DNA of 64,000 nt from the NCBI GenBank assembly GCA_024235915.1, contig JACKLO010000009.1:124001-188000 (forward strand), given 5' to 3'. Position numbers and translations under genes: made by a program. Each line of letters starts with the position of its first letter. The stretch's first letter is position 1. This DNA is from Burkholderiaceae bacterium. Its GTDB lineage: Bacteria > Pseudomonadota > Gammaproteobacteria > Burkholderiales > Burkholderiaceae_C. The notes under the pieces are model-generated. The model did not search any database. It saw only the letters and a program-made list of their open reading frames with translations, and was not told where the DNA came from. Shown piece by piece: positions 38,804 through 48,680 of the stretch.

Positions 38804-39937
38804 ATGGATTTCGACTTCACCGAAGACCAGGAATCGCTGCGCGACGCCGTGCGACGCTGGGTGGACAAGGGCTTCCCGTTCGAGCGCCGCCACGCGCTGG
38901 CCAAGGCCGGTGGCGGCACGCGCGAAGTCTGGACGGAACTGGCCGAACTGGGCCTGACCGGACTGACCGTTTCGCCCGACCACGGTGGCATGGGCTTCGG
39001 CCCGGTGGAGGCCATGGTGGTGGGCGAGGAGCTGGGCCGCGGCCTGGTCAACGCGCCGTATGCCCATGGCGCACTGCTGGCGCCGGCGCTGCTGGCCGAC
39101 GCGCCTGCGCCGCTGCAGGCCGCCTGGCTGCCGAAGATCGCCGACGGGTCCGCACTCGTGGTGCCGGCGCTGCAGGAGCGCGCCGCTCGCTACCGCACGG
39201 GCTTTGTGGCCACACGCGCCGCGCACAGTGGCGACGGCTGGCGCCTCAGCGGTGCCAAGAGCGTGGTGCCGGCCGGCGACGAGGCCGACGCTTTCATCGT
39301 TGCCGCGCGTACCGCAGGTGACGACGACTCGTCCGAAGGTATCGGTCTCTTCCTGGTCGAGCGTGGCGCCGACGGCTTGGCCGTGCGCGGCTACCCCACG
39401 CACGACGGCGCCCGCGCCGCCGACCTCACGCTGTCGGCCACGCCGGCACAGATGATCAGCGCCGATGGCGCCGCGGCATTGAGCTTCGCGAGCGACCTGG
39501 GCATCGCCGCGGTGGCCGCCGAGGGCGTGGGCCTGATGGACCGCTTCGTGGCCCTCACGGTGGAATACCTGAACACGCGCAAGCAGTTCGGCGTGCCCAT
39601 CGCCAGCTTCCAGGCCCTGCGCCACCGCGTGGCCGATGTGAAGATGGCGCTGGAACTGGGCCGCTCGATGAGCTACTACGCCACGCTCAAGCTCGGCGAA
39701 CCCGAACCCCAGCGCCGGCGCGCGCTGTCGCAAGCCAAGGTGCAACTGGGCCAGAGCATGCGAACCGTGGGCCAGCAGTGCGTGCAACTGCACGGCGGCA
39801 TCGGCGTCACCGACGAGTACGTCGGCAGCCACTACTTCAAGCGGCTGACGATGCTGGAAATGGCCTTCGGCGACACGCTGCATCACCTGGGCGAGGTGTC
39901 GGCGCGCATGCAGGACACGGCCGGCGTGTTCGCCTGA
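38804..39937 (+). CDS. acyl-CoA dehydrogenase, pimeloyl-CoA dehydrogenase small-subunit type (PimD-like)
   Basis: The 377-residue protein has an acyl-CoA dehydrogenase fold with a shortened central region: MDFDFTEDQESLRDAVRRWV, then SAVVPAGDEADAFIV-like beta sheet residues, EYLNTRKQFGVPIASFQALR and QLHGGIGVTDEY near the end, which contains the FAD contact and the position of the general base. It resembles the small subunit of pimeloyl-CoA dehydrogenase and probably forms a heteromer with the previous product. The gap between them is filled by repeat copy 1. It precedes the P1 peptidase gene by 16 bp. Confidence 0.9.
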   Translation: MDFDFTEDQESLRDAVRRWVDKGFPFERRHALAKAGGGTREVWTELAELGLTGLTVSPDHGGMGFGPVEAMVVGEELGRGLVNAPYAHGALLAPALLADAPAPLQAAWLPKIADGSALVVPALQERAARYRTGFVATRAAHSGDGWRLSGAKSVVPAGDEADAFIVAARTAGDDDSSEGIGLFLVERGADGLAVRGYPTHDGARAADLTLSATPAQMISADGAAALSFASDLGIAAVAAEGVGLMDRFVALTVEYLNTRKQFGVPIASFQALRHRVADVKMALELGRSMSYYATLKLGEPEPQRRRALSQAKVQLGQSMRTVGQQCVQLHGGIGVTDEYVGSHYFKRLTMLEMAFGDTLHHLGEVSARMQDTAGVFA

Positions 39938-39953
39938 CCTGCGCCAGGCGCTG

Positions 39954-40883
39954 ATGGCCGGGGCGATCACCGACGTCGGCGGGTTGCTCGTCGGCCACCA
40001 CACGCTGTCGGAACGGGCCACCGGCTGCACCGTGGTGCTCTGCCCCGAAGGGGCGGTCGCCGGTGTGGATGTGCGCGGCGGGGCCCCCGGGACGCGCGAG
40101 ACCGACCTGCTGCGGCCCGAGAACGTGGTGCCCATGGTGCACGGCGTGCTGCTCACCGGTGGCAGCGCCTTCGGGCTGGCCGCGGCTGACGGCGTGATGC
40201 GCTGGCTGGAAGCGCACGGGCACGGCCTGGCCGTTGGCCCGGCACGCGTTCCCATCGTGCCCGCAGCGGTGATCTTCGACCTGTGGCACGGAGACGCCGG
40301 CGTCCGCCCGGACGCCCAGGCCGGGTTCAGCGCCTGTGATGCGGCCAGCACGGCGCCACCCGCCGTGGGCTCGGTGGGCGCTGGCGCGGGCGCCATGGTC
40401 GGCAAGCTCTGGGGCCCGGCGCGGGGCATGCGGGGCGGCCTCGGCACCGCGTCGATCACGGTGGCGGGCGTCACGGTGGGCGCGCTGATGGTGGTCAACG
40501 CCATTGGCGACGTGATGGACACCGACGGCAGCGTCATCGCCGGCGCACGGGGCGACGATGGACGGCCACGCCGCAGCACCGATGCCCTGGCCGCAGGCGT
40601 GCTGCCGCAGCGCCTGGTCCCCGGCACCGCCACCACCATCGGCGTGGTGGCCACCGACACGGTGCTCGACAAGGCGCAGGCCACCAAGCTCGCCGCGCTG
40701 GGCCATGCGGGCCTGGCCCGCGCCGTGGATCCGCTGACCATGCACGACGGCGACACGCTGTTCGCCCTCGCCACGGGCCGCGCCGAACAGGCCGCCGACC
40801 TGTCCCTGCTGGGTGCGCTGGCAGCCCGGGTGGTGGCCGAGGCCATCCGCAGCGGCGTGCGGGCGGCGCAGACGGGCGTTTGA
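39954..40883 (+). CDS. P1 family (S58, DmpA-like) peptidase
   Basis: The 309-residue product belongs to the DmpA/BapA family of N-terminal nucleophile-type aminopeptidases. Signature segments are AITDVGGLLVGHHT, CTVVLCPEGAVAGVDVRGG APGTRET (split here), HGVLLTGGSAFGLAA, VGSVGAGAGAM and GGLGTASI, near the site where family members cleave themselves before a Ser/Thr/Cys nucleophile. The same family includes enzymes for beta-peptides and for 6-aminohexanoate oligomers. It follows the dehydrogenases on the same strand and may be co-transcribed, but a functional link is not established. Confidence 0.87.
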   Translation: MAGAITDVGGLLVGHHTLSERATGCTVVLCPEGAVAGVDVRGGAPGTRETDLLRPENVVPMVHGVLLTGGSAFGLAAADGVMRWLEAHGHGLAVGPARVPIVPAAVIFDLWHGDAGVRPDAQAGFSACDAASTAPPAVGSVGAGAGAMVGKLWGPARGMRGGLGTASITVAGVTVGALMVVNAIGDVMDTDGSVIAGARGDDGRPRRSTDALAAGVLPQRLVPGTATTIGVVATDTVLDKAQATKLAALGHAGLARAVDPLTMHDGDTLFALATGRAEQAADLSLLGALAARVVAEAIRSGVRAAQTGV

Positions 40884-40972
40884 CGGCCCGGTCTGCTCAG
40901 CGGCCCGCGCTCGCGTTACGTCGCGCAGGCGGCCCAGGTTTGCTCCATGCCGTGCACGCGACCAGCGTGCCC

Positions 40973-41896
40973 TCAAGGCCGCGCAGCGGCCAGCGCCTTC
41001 ACCAGTTGCACAAACCGCGCCAATGCCCCGTGGCAGCGGTCGGCCCGCCAGACCAGGGTCAGCGGGGCCTCCAGGCCTGCCGTGCGCACCAGTGGCCGAT
41101 AGACGATGGCCTGCGCATGCGCACCCTGCATCGACGCCGGCACCACGCACAGGCCGACGCCCGCGGCCACGAGGTTCAAGCCGCTCATCATGCGCTCCAC
41201 CTCGGCCACCACCTGCGGGGTCACCCCGGACTTGGCGCAGCGCGCCAGCAACCGGCCATACAGACCTGGCCCACCGGGCCGGCGCACCAGGATCATGGGC
41301 TGCCCCTCGAAATCCGCCAATGACAGCCGCCGCCGCACCGCCAGAGCGTGATCGCGCGGCACCGCCGCCACCATGGGCTCGCTCAGCAGGGTCAGGGTGG
41401 CGAGCGCCCCGGTCTGTAGCACTGGCTCGCGCAGAAAGCCGGCGTGCAGTCGGCCGGCCAGCAGGTCCTCGGAGACCTCGGCCGCATTGCGTTCGCCGAC
41501 GATGGTCAGCGTCACGCCTGGCAGCCGCAGGCGGCTCTCGCGCAGCGTCTCCGGCGTGAAGGCGTGCGCCGCGGCCGAACTCGTGAAGGCCAGGCGCAGC
41601 CGCCCCTGCTCACCATGGGCCAGTGCCCGCATGCGTGCACGCAAGGCCTCGGCGTCGTCGACCAGACGGCGTGCCTCGTCGGCCAGCACCCGGCCGGCGT
41701 CGGTGAGGCGCACGCCCTTGGGATGGCGTTCGAAGAGGCGCAGGCCCAGCTGGCGTTCCAGCGCCTGGATCTGCTGGCTCAGCGGCGGCTGCTGCAGACC
41801 CAGCCGTGCCGCGGCCAGCGTCATCTGGCCGGCGTCGGCCACGGCCAGGAAGTAGCGCAACGGACGAAGTTCGAGGGGCGCGTTGGCGTTTGGCAT
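40973..41896 (-). CDS. LysR family transcriptional regulator
   Basis: The 307-residue protein has the LysR winged helix (LRPLRYFLAVADAGQMTLAAA, LQQPPLSQQIQALERQLGLR at about 10-55) and a periplasmic-binding-like effector domain. It is divergent from the lipoprotein-like hydrolase gene at 41992, which it probably controls. The start ATG 41896 lies inside the inverted repeat 41892-41912, suggesting autoregulation. The frame upstream to 42070 overlaps the hydrolase start and is not used. Confidence 0.9.
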   Translation of the reverse strand: MPNANAPLELRPLRYFLAVADAGQMTLAAARLGLQQPPLSQQIQALERQLGLRLFERHPKGVRLTDAGRVLADEARRLVDDAEALRARMRALAHGEQGRLRLAFTSSAAAHAFTPETLRESRLRLPGVTLTIVGERNAAEVSEDLLAGRLHAGFLREPVLQTGALATLTLLSEPMVAAVPRDHALAVRRRLSLADFEGQPMILVRRPGGPGLYGRLLARCAKSGVTPQVVAEVERMMSGLNLVAAGVGLCVVPASMQGAHAQAIVYRPLVRTAGLEAPLTLVWRADRCHGALARFVQLVKALAAARP

Positions 41897-41912
41897 ATGC
41901 AGAACATATACC
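41892..41912. promoter_or_regulatory. inverted repeat overlapping the LysR start
   Basis: GGCATATG-CAGAA-CATATACC is an 8-5-8 inverted repeat with one mismatch, overlapping the LysR ATG and lying 80-100 bp before the divergent hydrolase. The A/T-rich arms and overall size fit a LysR-type binding site. Confidence 0.45.
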
Positions 41913-41991
41913 AAGCCACAAGGGCATCTATTTGACGCGCATGGCCCGCACCGCCAGCATCGCCTCACCAAGACCTCGACGGAGACACCCG

Positions 41992-43308
41992 ATGCGATCC
42001 CCCTGGAACGCCCTGCTGCTGTTCGCGACCGCGGCCACCCTGGTGGCCTGTCAGACCCCGCCAGCGCCACCGCCCGAGCCCGCGCCCACGGCAGCGGCCT
42101 GCCCCAAGGGCGTGCCCGACGGCGCCAGCTGCTGGCGCGGCGTGGACTCGGTGGGCGCCCATGTGCTGCTGATCAAGCCGGCCCAGTGGAGCGGTGTGCT
42201 CGTGGTGCACTCCCATGGCGGCCCGGTGCTGGGCACGCCCACGGCCAAGCGCGCCGACGACGACGCCGCACGCTGGGCGATCACCGTGAAGGCGGGCCAC
42301 GCCTGGGCCGCCTCGGTGTTCCGCCAGGGCGGCGTGGAAGTCCGCGCCGCGGCCGAGGACACCGAGCGCGTGCGCCGCATCTTCGTGCAGCACGTGGCGC
42401 AACCCAAACGCACCCTGCTGCACGGGCAGAGCTGGGGGGCCGGTGTAGCGGCGAAGGCGGCCGAGATGTACCCAGCCTCGTGGGACGGCGTGCTGCTGAG
42501 CAGCGGCGTGCTGGCGGGCGGCAGCCGCAGCTACGACTTCCGGCTCGACCTGCGGGCCGTTTACCAGCACCTGTGCGGCAACCACCCCAAGGCCGACGAG
42601 CCGGCCTACCCGCTGTGGATGGGCCTGCCGGCAGACAGCAAGCTCACGCGGCCGGAGCTGGCGGCGCGGGTGGACGCCTGCCTGGGTGTGCGCAAGCCGG
42701 CGGCACAGCGCACGGCGGAACAGGCGGCGAAGCTGAAGACCATCGTCGACGTGATCCGCATTCCGGAGCGCTCGGTGATCGGCCACCTGAACTGGGCCAC
42801 CTGGCACTTCCAGGACATCGCGCTGCACCGCACCGGGGGCGGCAACCCCTTCGACAATCGGCGCGTGCGCTACGCCGGCTCACCGGACGACGCAGCGCTC
42901 AACGCCGCCGTGATGCGCTACGACGCCGACCCGAAGGCGGCGGCACGCTTTGCCGCTGACACCGACCCCACGGGCGCCATCGGCGTGCCGGTGCTGACGG
43001 TGCACGGCATCGACGACCCCACCGCCTTCGTCGAGATGGATCACCACTTCCGGCAGGTGATGGAGAAGGCTGGCCACGGCGCCAACCTCGTCCAGACCTT
43101 CGTGCGCAGCGATCAGCACAGCTACCTGGGCGACGCCACCTACCCGCCCCTGTTCGATGCGCTGCTGGCCTGGGTGGAACGCGGCGAGAAGCCGACGCCG
43201 GCGGCGGTGGCGTCACGCTGCGAAGCGGGCTCGGCGCGCTGGGGGGCTTGCACGTTCGACGTGGGATTCACGCCGAAGCCGCTGGACTCGCGCGTCTATC
43301 CGCGCTGA
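41992..43308 (+). CDS. alpha/beta hydrolase family lipoprotein
   Basis: The 438-residue product begins with a lipoprotein signal (LLLFATAATLVACQT, Cys about residue 20), then a Pro-rich stretch. The hydrolase domain has the nucleophile motif HGQSWGAGVAAK, an Asp candidate in HGIDDPTAFVEM and the likely catalytic His in RSDQHSYLG. It probably acts in the periplasm or outer membrane on an unknown ester or peptide. ATG 41992 has GGAG about 8 bases upstream; the longer frame from 41806 is upstream of the signal peptide. Divergent from a LysR gene. Confidence 0.8.
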   Translation: MRSPWNALLLFATAATLVACQTPPAPPPEPAPTAAACPKGVPDGASCWRGVDSVGAHVLLIKPAQWSGVLVVHSHGGPVLGTPTAKRADDDAARWAITVKAGHAWAASVFRQGGVEVRAAAEDTERVRRIFVQHVAQPKRTLLHGQSWGAGVAAKAAEMYPASWDGVLLSSGVLAGGSRSYDFRLDLRAVYQHLCGNHPKADEPAYPLWMGLPADSKLTRPELAARVDACLGVRKPAAQRTAEQAAKLKTIVDVIRIPERSVIGHLNWATWHFQDIALHRTGGGNPFDNRRVRYAGSPDDAALNAAVMRYDADPKAAARFAADTDPTGAIGVPVLTVHGIDDPTAFVEMDHHFRQVMEKAGHGANLVQTFVRSDQHSYLGDATYPPLFDALLAWVERGEKPTPAAVASRCEAGSARWGACTFDVGFTPKPLDSRVYPR

Positions 43309-43321
43309 CGACAGCGCGCGC

Positions 43322-44551
43322 TCACCGCCCGGCGGCCAGCCAGGCTGCCGCACCCTGCCCCGCCAGCCGACCGGTCGCGAAGCTGGCGGTCAACAGGTAG
43401 CCGCCGGTGGGCGCTTCCCAGTCCAGCATCTCACCGGCGCAGAACACACCAGGGCGGACCGTCAGCATCAACTGCTGGTCCAGGCCATCGAAGCGCACGC
43501 CGCCGGCGGTGCTGATGGCCTCGTCCAGCGGCCGCGGCGCCTTCAGCACCAGGGGCAGTGCCTTCAGCGTGGCGGCCAGCCGTTCGGCGTCGGCTAAACC
43601 ATCGGCGCCCAGCACCTCGTGCAGCAGCGCCAGCTTCAACCCACCCAGACCCAGGCGGCTCTTCAGGTGCGTGGCCAGGCTGCGGCTACCGCGCGGACGC
43701 CGCAGTTCCGCCGCCACCCGCGCGGCGTCGTGGTCGGGCAGCAGGTCCAGCGTGGGCACGGCCCGGCCGTCCCGCGCGATGGCGTCGCGCAGCGCGGCGC
43801 TGAAGGCGTAGACCAGGCTGCCTTCGACGCCGGTGTCGGTGAGCACGAACTCGCCCTGCTGGCGCCGGCCGTCGAAGGCCATCACCACGGGCTTCACCGG
43901 TTGGCCGGCGAAGCGTTGGCGCAGGAAGTCGCTCCAGGGACGCGCCAGGTCGAAACCGCAGTTGCTGGGCTGCAGCGGCGCCACCGGCGCGCCGGCCGCC
44001 TGCAGCCGCGCCACCCAGGCGCCGTCGCTGCCCAGGCGCGCCCAGCTGCCACCGCCCAGGGCCAGCACGGTGGCACGGGCCCGGTGGCGCACGGCGCCCG
44101 TGGGCGTGTCGAAACACAGGGCGCCGTCATCGGCCCAGCCCGTCCAGCGGCGGCGGGCATGGAAACGCACGCCAGCATCGCGCAGCCGGTGCAGCCAGGC
44201 GCGCAGCAGCGGTGCGGCCTTCATGTCGGTGGGAAACACGCGCCCGCTGCTGCCGACGAAGGTCTCGATGCCCAGGCCGGCGGCCCAGGCCCGCAGGTGT
44301 TCAGCGCCGAAGCCATCCAGCGCAGCGCGCAAGGCCTGCTGCGCCGGCCCGAATCGGCTGCGGAACACGGCATCAGGCTCGCTGTGCGTCAGGTTCAGCC
44401 CGCCGCGGCCCGCAAGCAGGAACTTTCGGCCGACCGAGGGCATGGCGTCGAAGATGTCGATGGGGATGCCGGCGGCGGCCAGGGTCTCGGCCGCCATCAG
44501 GCCGGCCGGGCCACCGCCGACCACGGCCACCCGCCGATCGCCCGTGGTCAT
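43322..44551 (-). CDS. NAD(P)/FAD-dependent oxidoreductase (TIGR03862/BaiN-HI0933 type flavoprotein)
   Basis: The 409-residue flavoprotein has the dinucleotide-binding motif VVGGGPAGLMAAETLA at the N-terminus, GRGGLNLTHSEP typical of the HI0933/BaiN group, a second segment VLALGGGSWARLGSDGAW, and FCAGEMLDWEAPTGGYLLTA at the C-terminus near the FAD. The physiological substrate of most members is unknown. I prefer ATG 44551; ATG 44578 adds nine residues. It is downstream of the reductase gene at 44665 on the same strand. Confidence 0.87.
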   Translation of the reverse strand: MTTGDRRVAVVGGGPAGLMAAETLAAAGIPIDIFDAMPSVGRKFLLAGRGGLNLTHSEPDAVFRSRFGPAQQALRAALDGFGAEHLRAWAAGLGIETFVGSSGRVFPTDMKAAPLLRAWLHRLRDAGVRFHARRRWTGWADDGALCFDTPTGAVRHRARATVLALGGGSWARLGSDGAWVARLQAAGAPVAPLQPSNCGFDLARPWSDFLRQRFAGQPVKPVVMAFDGRRQQGEFVLTDTGVEGSLVYAFSAALRDAIARDGRAVPTLDLLPDHDAARVAAELRRPRGSRSLATHLKSRLGLGGLKLALLHEVLGADGLADAERLAATLKALPLVLKAPRPLDEAISTAGGVRFDGLDQQLMLTVRPGVFCAGEMLDWEAPTGGYLLTASFATGRLAGQGAAAWLAAGR

Positions 44552-44664
44552 GGCTGCACGCTCATCCGCCGACCTCATGACGCACGCGGGTCAGGATCAG
44601 CAGGAGCACGGCCTGATCGGCCGGCGACAGGCCGCCGTGGCGCCGAAGCACGTCCACCCGAGTG

Positions 44665-45681
44665 TCACAGGGGCTCGGGCCGCAGCCGTGTCGGGCCCGA
44701 CCCGGTCGAGGACAGCGTCTGCGCCAGCAGCGCCGTGGCGGCATGCACCGCTTCGATGGTCGGCGTCGGCACGCCGGCCACCTGGCCGAGCTCGATCACG
44801 GCGCCCACCAGCGCCGCCAGCTCCAGGCCGCGGCCGGCTTCCACGTCCTGCAGCATCGACGTCTTGTGCGCACCGACGGCCTCCGCGCCCGCCAGGCGCT
44901 GTTCCAGCGTGATGCGAAAGCGCACGCCCAGGGCTTCGGCCACCGCCTGGCCTTCGGCCATCATCCTGCGCGCCAGTTCACGCGTCGGCGCAAAGCGGCA
45001 GATGTCGATCAGCGTGGCATGTGTCAGCGCGCTGATCGGGTTGAAGCTCAGGTTGCCCCAGAGCTTCACCCACAGCTCACCCCGGATGTCGCGGCTGACC
45101 GGCGCCTTGAAGCCGGCCGCCATCAGTGCCTGTGACAGCGCCTCCACCCGCGCGCTGCGGCTGCCGTCCAGTTCGCCCAGCGAGAAGCGGTTGCCCTCGA
45201 TCACCCGCACGAGACCGGGCTCGACCAGCTCTGAAGCCGGGTAGACCACGCTGCCGACCAGGCGACCGGGATCGAAGGCGGCCGCGAGCCGGCCACCCGG
45301 GTCCACGCTCTCCACCACGCGGCCTTGCCAGGGGCCGTCCAGGCGCTGGAAGTACCACCAGGGCACGCCATTGACCATCGTCACCAGCATCGTCTGCGGG
45401 CCCAGGCCGTCCTTCAGCCCCGGCAGCAGGCCGGCAACCTGGTGCGCCTTCACGGTCAGCAGCACCGCATCGGCCGGGCCGGCGTCGGCCAGGGCTGCCA
45501 CGGCGCGTGCCGTGGACGCGTGGCGTTCGCTGCCGTCCTCCTCGATCAGGCGGAACCCCCGGGCGTTGATGACCTCGAGGTTGCGGCCACGCGCCAGGAA
45601 GGCCACCTCGTGGCCCGCCAGCGCCAGTCGGGCACCCAGGAAGCCGCCGATGGCGCCGGCGCCGACGATGGTGAACTTCAT
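44665..45681 (-). CDS. 2-dehydropantoate 2-reductase family protein
   Basis: The 338-residue product has the Rossmann motif IVGAGAIGGFLGARLALAG, the VKAHQ segment with the conserved Lys, NGVPWWYFQR and a C-terminal helical domain with ELWVKLWGNLSFNPISALT, all typical of ketopantoate reductase (PanE/ApbA). Family members also reduce other 2-oxo acids, so a role in pantothenate synthesis is not certain. ATG 45681 lies directly after repeat copy 2. The CoA-ligase gene upstream is on the same strand. Confidence 0.87.
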   Translation of the reverse strand: MKFTIVGAGAIGGFLGARLALAGHEVAFLARGRNLEVINARGFRLIEEDGSERHASTARAVAALADAGPADAVLLTVKAHQVAGLLPGLKDGLGPQTMLVTMVNGVPWWYFQRLDGPWQGRVVESVDPGGRLAAAFDPGRLVGSVVYPASELVEPGLVRVIEGNRFSLGELDGSRSARVEALSQALMAAGFKAPVSRDIRGELWVKLWGNLSFNPISALTHATLIDICRFAPTRELARRMMAEGQAVAEALGVRFRITLEQRLAGAEAVGAHKTSMLQDVEAGRGLELAALVGAVIELGQVAGVPTPTIEAVHAATALLAQTLSSTGSGPTRLRPEPL

Positions 45682-45757
45682 GCCGGCCCCACCCGGCCGC
45701 TCCGAAGGGGGCGGCGCGCCCCCTGGGGGACGCGAACACCGTGCGCTGGGGGCGTCA
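45682..45757 (-). repeat. GC-rich palindromic intergenic repeat, copy 2
   Basis: On the minus strand the element begins ATGACGCCCCCAGCGCACGG immediately at the stop codon of the ligase gene, contains GTTCGCGTCCCCCAGGGGGC and GCCCCCTTCGGAGCGGCC, and ends at the ATG of the reductase gene. It fills the complete intergenic gap. Confidence 0.65.
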
Positions 45758-47278
45758 TCACGCCAACCCCAGCTTCTGTGCCAAGCCGATGCGCTGCAGC
45801 TTGCCGGTGGCGCCCTTGGGGATCTCGTCCATGAACAGGATCTTCGCCGGCACCTTGAAATCGGCCGCGCGGCTAGCGACGAAGGTCTGCAGTTCGCGCT
45901 CGGTGACGGCCGCGCCTTCCTTGAGCACGACCACCGCCGCCACCTCCTCGCCCAGCTTCGGGTGCGGCAGCGCAAAACACACCACCTGCGCCACCGCGGC
46001 GTGGTCCATCAGGATCTCATCCACCTCACGCGGGCTGATCTTCTCGCCGCCGCGGTTGATGATCTCCTTCAGGCGTCCGGTCAGGCTCAGGTAGCCGTCG
46101 GCGTCCATCACGCCCTGGTCACCGGTGCGGAACCAGCCGTCGGTGAACGCCTCGGCGTTGGCCTTGTCGTTGGCTTCGTAGCCGCGCGTCACGTTCGGCC
46201 CGCGGATCACGATCTCACCCACCTCGCCGCGCGCCAACAAGGCGCCACCGTCGCCCATGATCGCGATCTCCGGCCCGGCCGCCAGGCCCACGCTGCCCGG
46301 CTTGCGCAGCGCCGGTGGCAAGGGGTTGCTGGCCATCTGGTGGGTGGCCTCGGTCATGCCATAGGCCTCGATCAGCGGCGCGCCAAAGACGTCCTCCAAT
46401 TCGCGGATCACCTGCGGCGGGATGGAGGAACTGGACGAGCGCAGGAAGCGCAGCGGATGGCGGCGGATCACGTCGGCGTTCTTCGACGCCCGCCCCAGGA
46501 TGGCCTGGTGCATCGTGGGCACGGCGGTGTACCAGGTGGGTTTTGCCTCGTCCATCCAGCCGAAGAACTTCAGCGCGTTGAAGCCGGGCGTGCAGAACAC
46601 CTGCGAACCGGCCGCCAGCGGCGCCAGCACGCCGGCGATCAGGCCGTGGATGTGGAACAGCGGCATGATGTTCAGCCCGCAGTCGGCCGCGGTGAAGCGC
46701 AGCGTGTCGCGGATGTGCACCGCCGACGCCGCCAGATTCCGCTGCGACAACGGCACGATCTTCGGCCGCGAGGTGGTGCCGGAGGTGTGCAGCAGCATCG
46801 ACACGTCGTCGGGCTGCGCGGCGCCACCTTCGGCCGCCGGCTGCAGCGGCAGCGCGTCGGACTGCAGCGAGAACTGGCCGGCCGCCTCGCCCGGCGTCAG
46901 CGTGATCAGCGCCACGCCGAGCCGCTGTGCCACCTCCACCGCCGGGCTGGTGCTGCCGGCCTCGACGATCAGCGCCTTGGCACGCAGGTCGCTCAGGTAG
47001 AACTCGAACTCCTCGGCGCGGTAGGCCGGGTTCAGCGGCGCGCTGGTGACGCCGGCGGCGCAGGCCAGGAAGCTGCTGGCCATCTCCGGGCCGTTGGGCA
47101 GCACGATGGCCACGCGGTCATTGCGGCCGATGCCGCGGGCGTTCAGCCAGGCCAGCGCGCTGTCGATCTGCGCGCGCAGTCCCGCATGGGACAAGGCAGG
47201 ACGGCCGGGCGCGGCCAGGGCCGGTGCCGCGGGATCCGCGGCGGCCAGCAGCTTAAACAAGGTCAATTTTGTCTCCAT
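45758..47278 (-). CDS. acyl-CoA ligase, oxalyl-CoA synthetase-like
   Basis: The 506-residue adenylate-forming enzyme has LLHTSGTTSRPKIVPLSQRN, MPLFHIHGLIAGVLAPL, WYTAVPTMHQAIL, EAYGMTEATHQMASNPLP and GRLKEIINRGGEKISPREVD, with the C-terminal Lys in PKGATGKLQR. These match plant and fungal oxalate-CoA ligase (AAE3/Pcs60) unusually well, so oxalate is a reasonable substrate guess; no oxalyl-CoA decarboxylase lies nearby. ATG 47278 (METKLTLF) is the start. The divergent ccmA starts 23 bp away. Confidence 0.8.
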   Translation of the reverse strand: METKLTLFKLLAAADPAAPALAAPGRPALSHAGLRAQIDSALAWLNARGIGRNDRVAIVLPNGPEMASSFLACAAGVTSAPLNPAYRAEEFEFYLSDLRAKALIVEAGSTSPAVEVAQRLGVALITLTPGEAAGQFSLQSDALPLQPAAEGGAAQPDDVSMLLHTSGTTSRPKIVPLSQRNLAASAVHIRDTLRFTAADCGLNIMPLFHIHGLIAGVLAPLAAGSQVFCTPGFNALKFFGWMDEAKPTWYTAVPTMHQAILGRASKNADVIRRHPLRFLRSSSSSIPPQVIRELEDVFGAPLIEAYGMTEATHQMASNPLPPALRKPGSVGLAAGPEIAIMGDGGALLARGEVGEIVIRGPNVTRGYEANDKANAEAFTDGWFRTGDQGVMDADGYLSLTGRLKEIINRGGEKISPREVDEILMDHAAVAQVVCFALPHPKLGEEVAAVVVLKEGAAVTERELQTFVASRAADFKVPAKILFMDEIPKGATGKLQRIGLAQKLGLA

Positions 47279-47301
47279 GGCCCCAGTGTAGAGTCCCGCC
47301 C

Positions 47302-47952
<651 letters not shown>

Positions 47953-47959
47953 GCGCCAC

Positions 47960-48643
47960 ATGAACGCCGCCAGCCACGTCGCCACGCTGCGCACCCTGTT
48001 CCTGCGCGACCTCACGCTGGCCCAGCGCCGCAAGGCCGACGTGCTGGGCGCGGCGGTCTTCTTCGTCATCGTCACCAGCCTGTTCCCACTGGCCATCGGG
48101 CCCGAGCCGCAACTGCTGCAGCGCATGGGCCCGGGCGTGGTCTGGGTGGCGGCCCTGCTGGCGGCCATGCTGGGCATGCCGAAGATGTTCGCTGACGACG
48201 CCGTGGACGGCACGCTGGAGCAGTTGCTGCTGTCGACGACGCCGCTGGCCCTGCTGGCCCTGGCCAAGGTGGCGGCGCACTGGCTGCTGTCGGGCCTGCT
48301 GCTGGTGATCGTCTCGCCGGTGCTGGCGGTGCAGTACGGGCTGCCGGCGGAACAGATCGGCGTGCTGATGCTGTCGCTGCTGATCGGCACGCCCGTGCTC
48401 AGCCTGATCGGTGCCATCGGCAGCGCGCTGACGGTGGGCGTGCGCGGTGCGGCGGTGCTGTTGTCGCTGCTGGTGCTGCCGCTGGTGACGCCGGTGCTGA
48501 TCTTCGGCGCCGGTGCGGTGGAGGCCGCCGGCAGCGGCCTGGGCGCCGGGGCCCACCTGTCACTGCTGGGCGCGATGCTGGCCGCCGCGCTGTTCGGTGC
48601 ACCCCTGGCCGTGGCCGCCGCGTTACGCATAAGCCTTGACTGA
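47960..48643 (+). CDS. ccmB: heme exporter protein CcmB
   Basis: The 227-residue membrane protein has six predicted transmembrane segments and the family features LFLRDLTLAQRRKADVLGA, VTSLFPLAIGP and DDAVDGTLEQLLLS. It is the membrane partner of CcmA. ATG 47960 is used; ATG 47949 would meet a stop after four codons. Confidence 0.93.
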   Translation: MNAASHVATLRTLFLRDLTLAQRRKADVLGAAVFFVIVTSLFPLAIGPEPQLLQRMGPGVVWVAALLAAMLGMPKMFADDAVDGTLEQLLLSTTPLALLALAKVAAHWLLSGLLLVIVSPVLAVQYGLPAEQIGVLMLSLLIGTPVLSLIGAIGSALTVGVRGAAVLLSLLVLPLVTPVLIFGAGAVEAAGSGLGAGAHLSLLGAMLAAALFGAPLAVAAALRISLD

Positions 48644-48680
48644 TATAGGACATCCCTTCGGGCACAATTCGCGGTTGGCC

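Noticed and set aside
44562..44744. 60-codon minus-strand frame between the reductase and the flavoprotein gene
   Set aside because: The 31-residue end (LSPADQAVLLLILTRVRHEV) looks protein-like, but there is no ribosome site, the rest overlaps the reductase gene, and no family is recognised.
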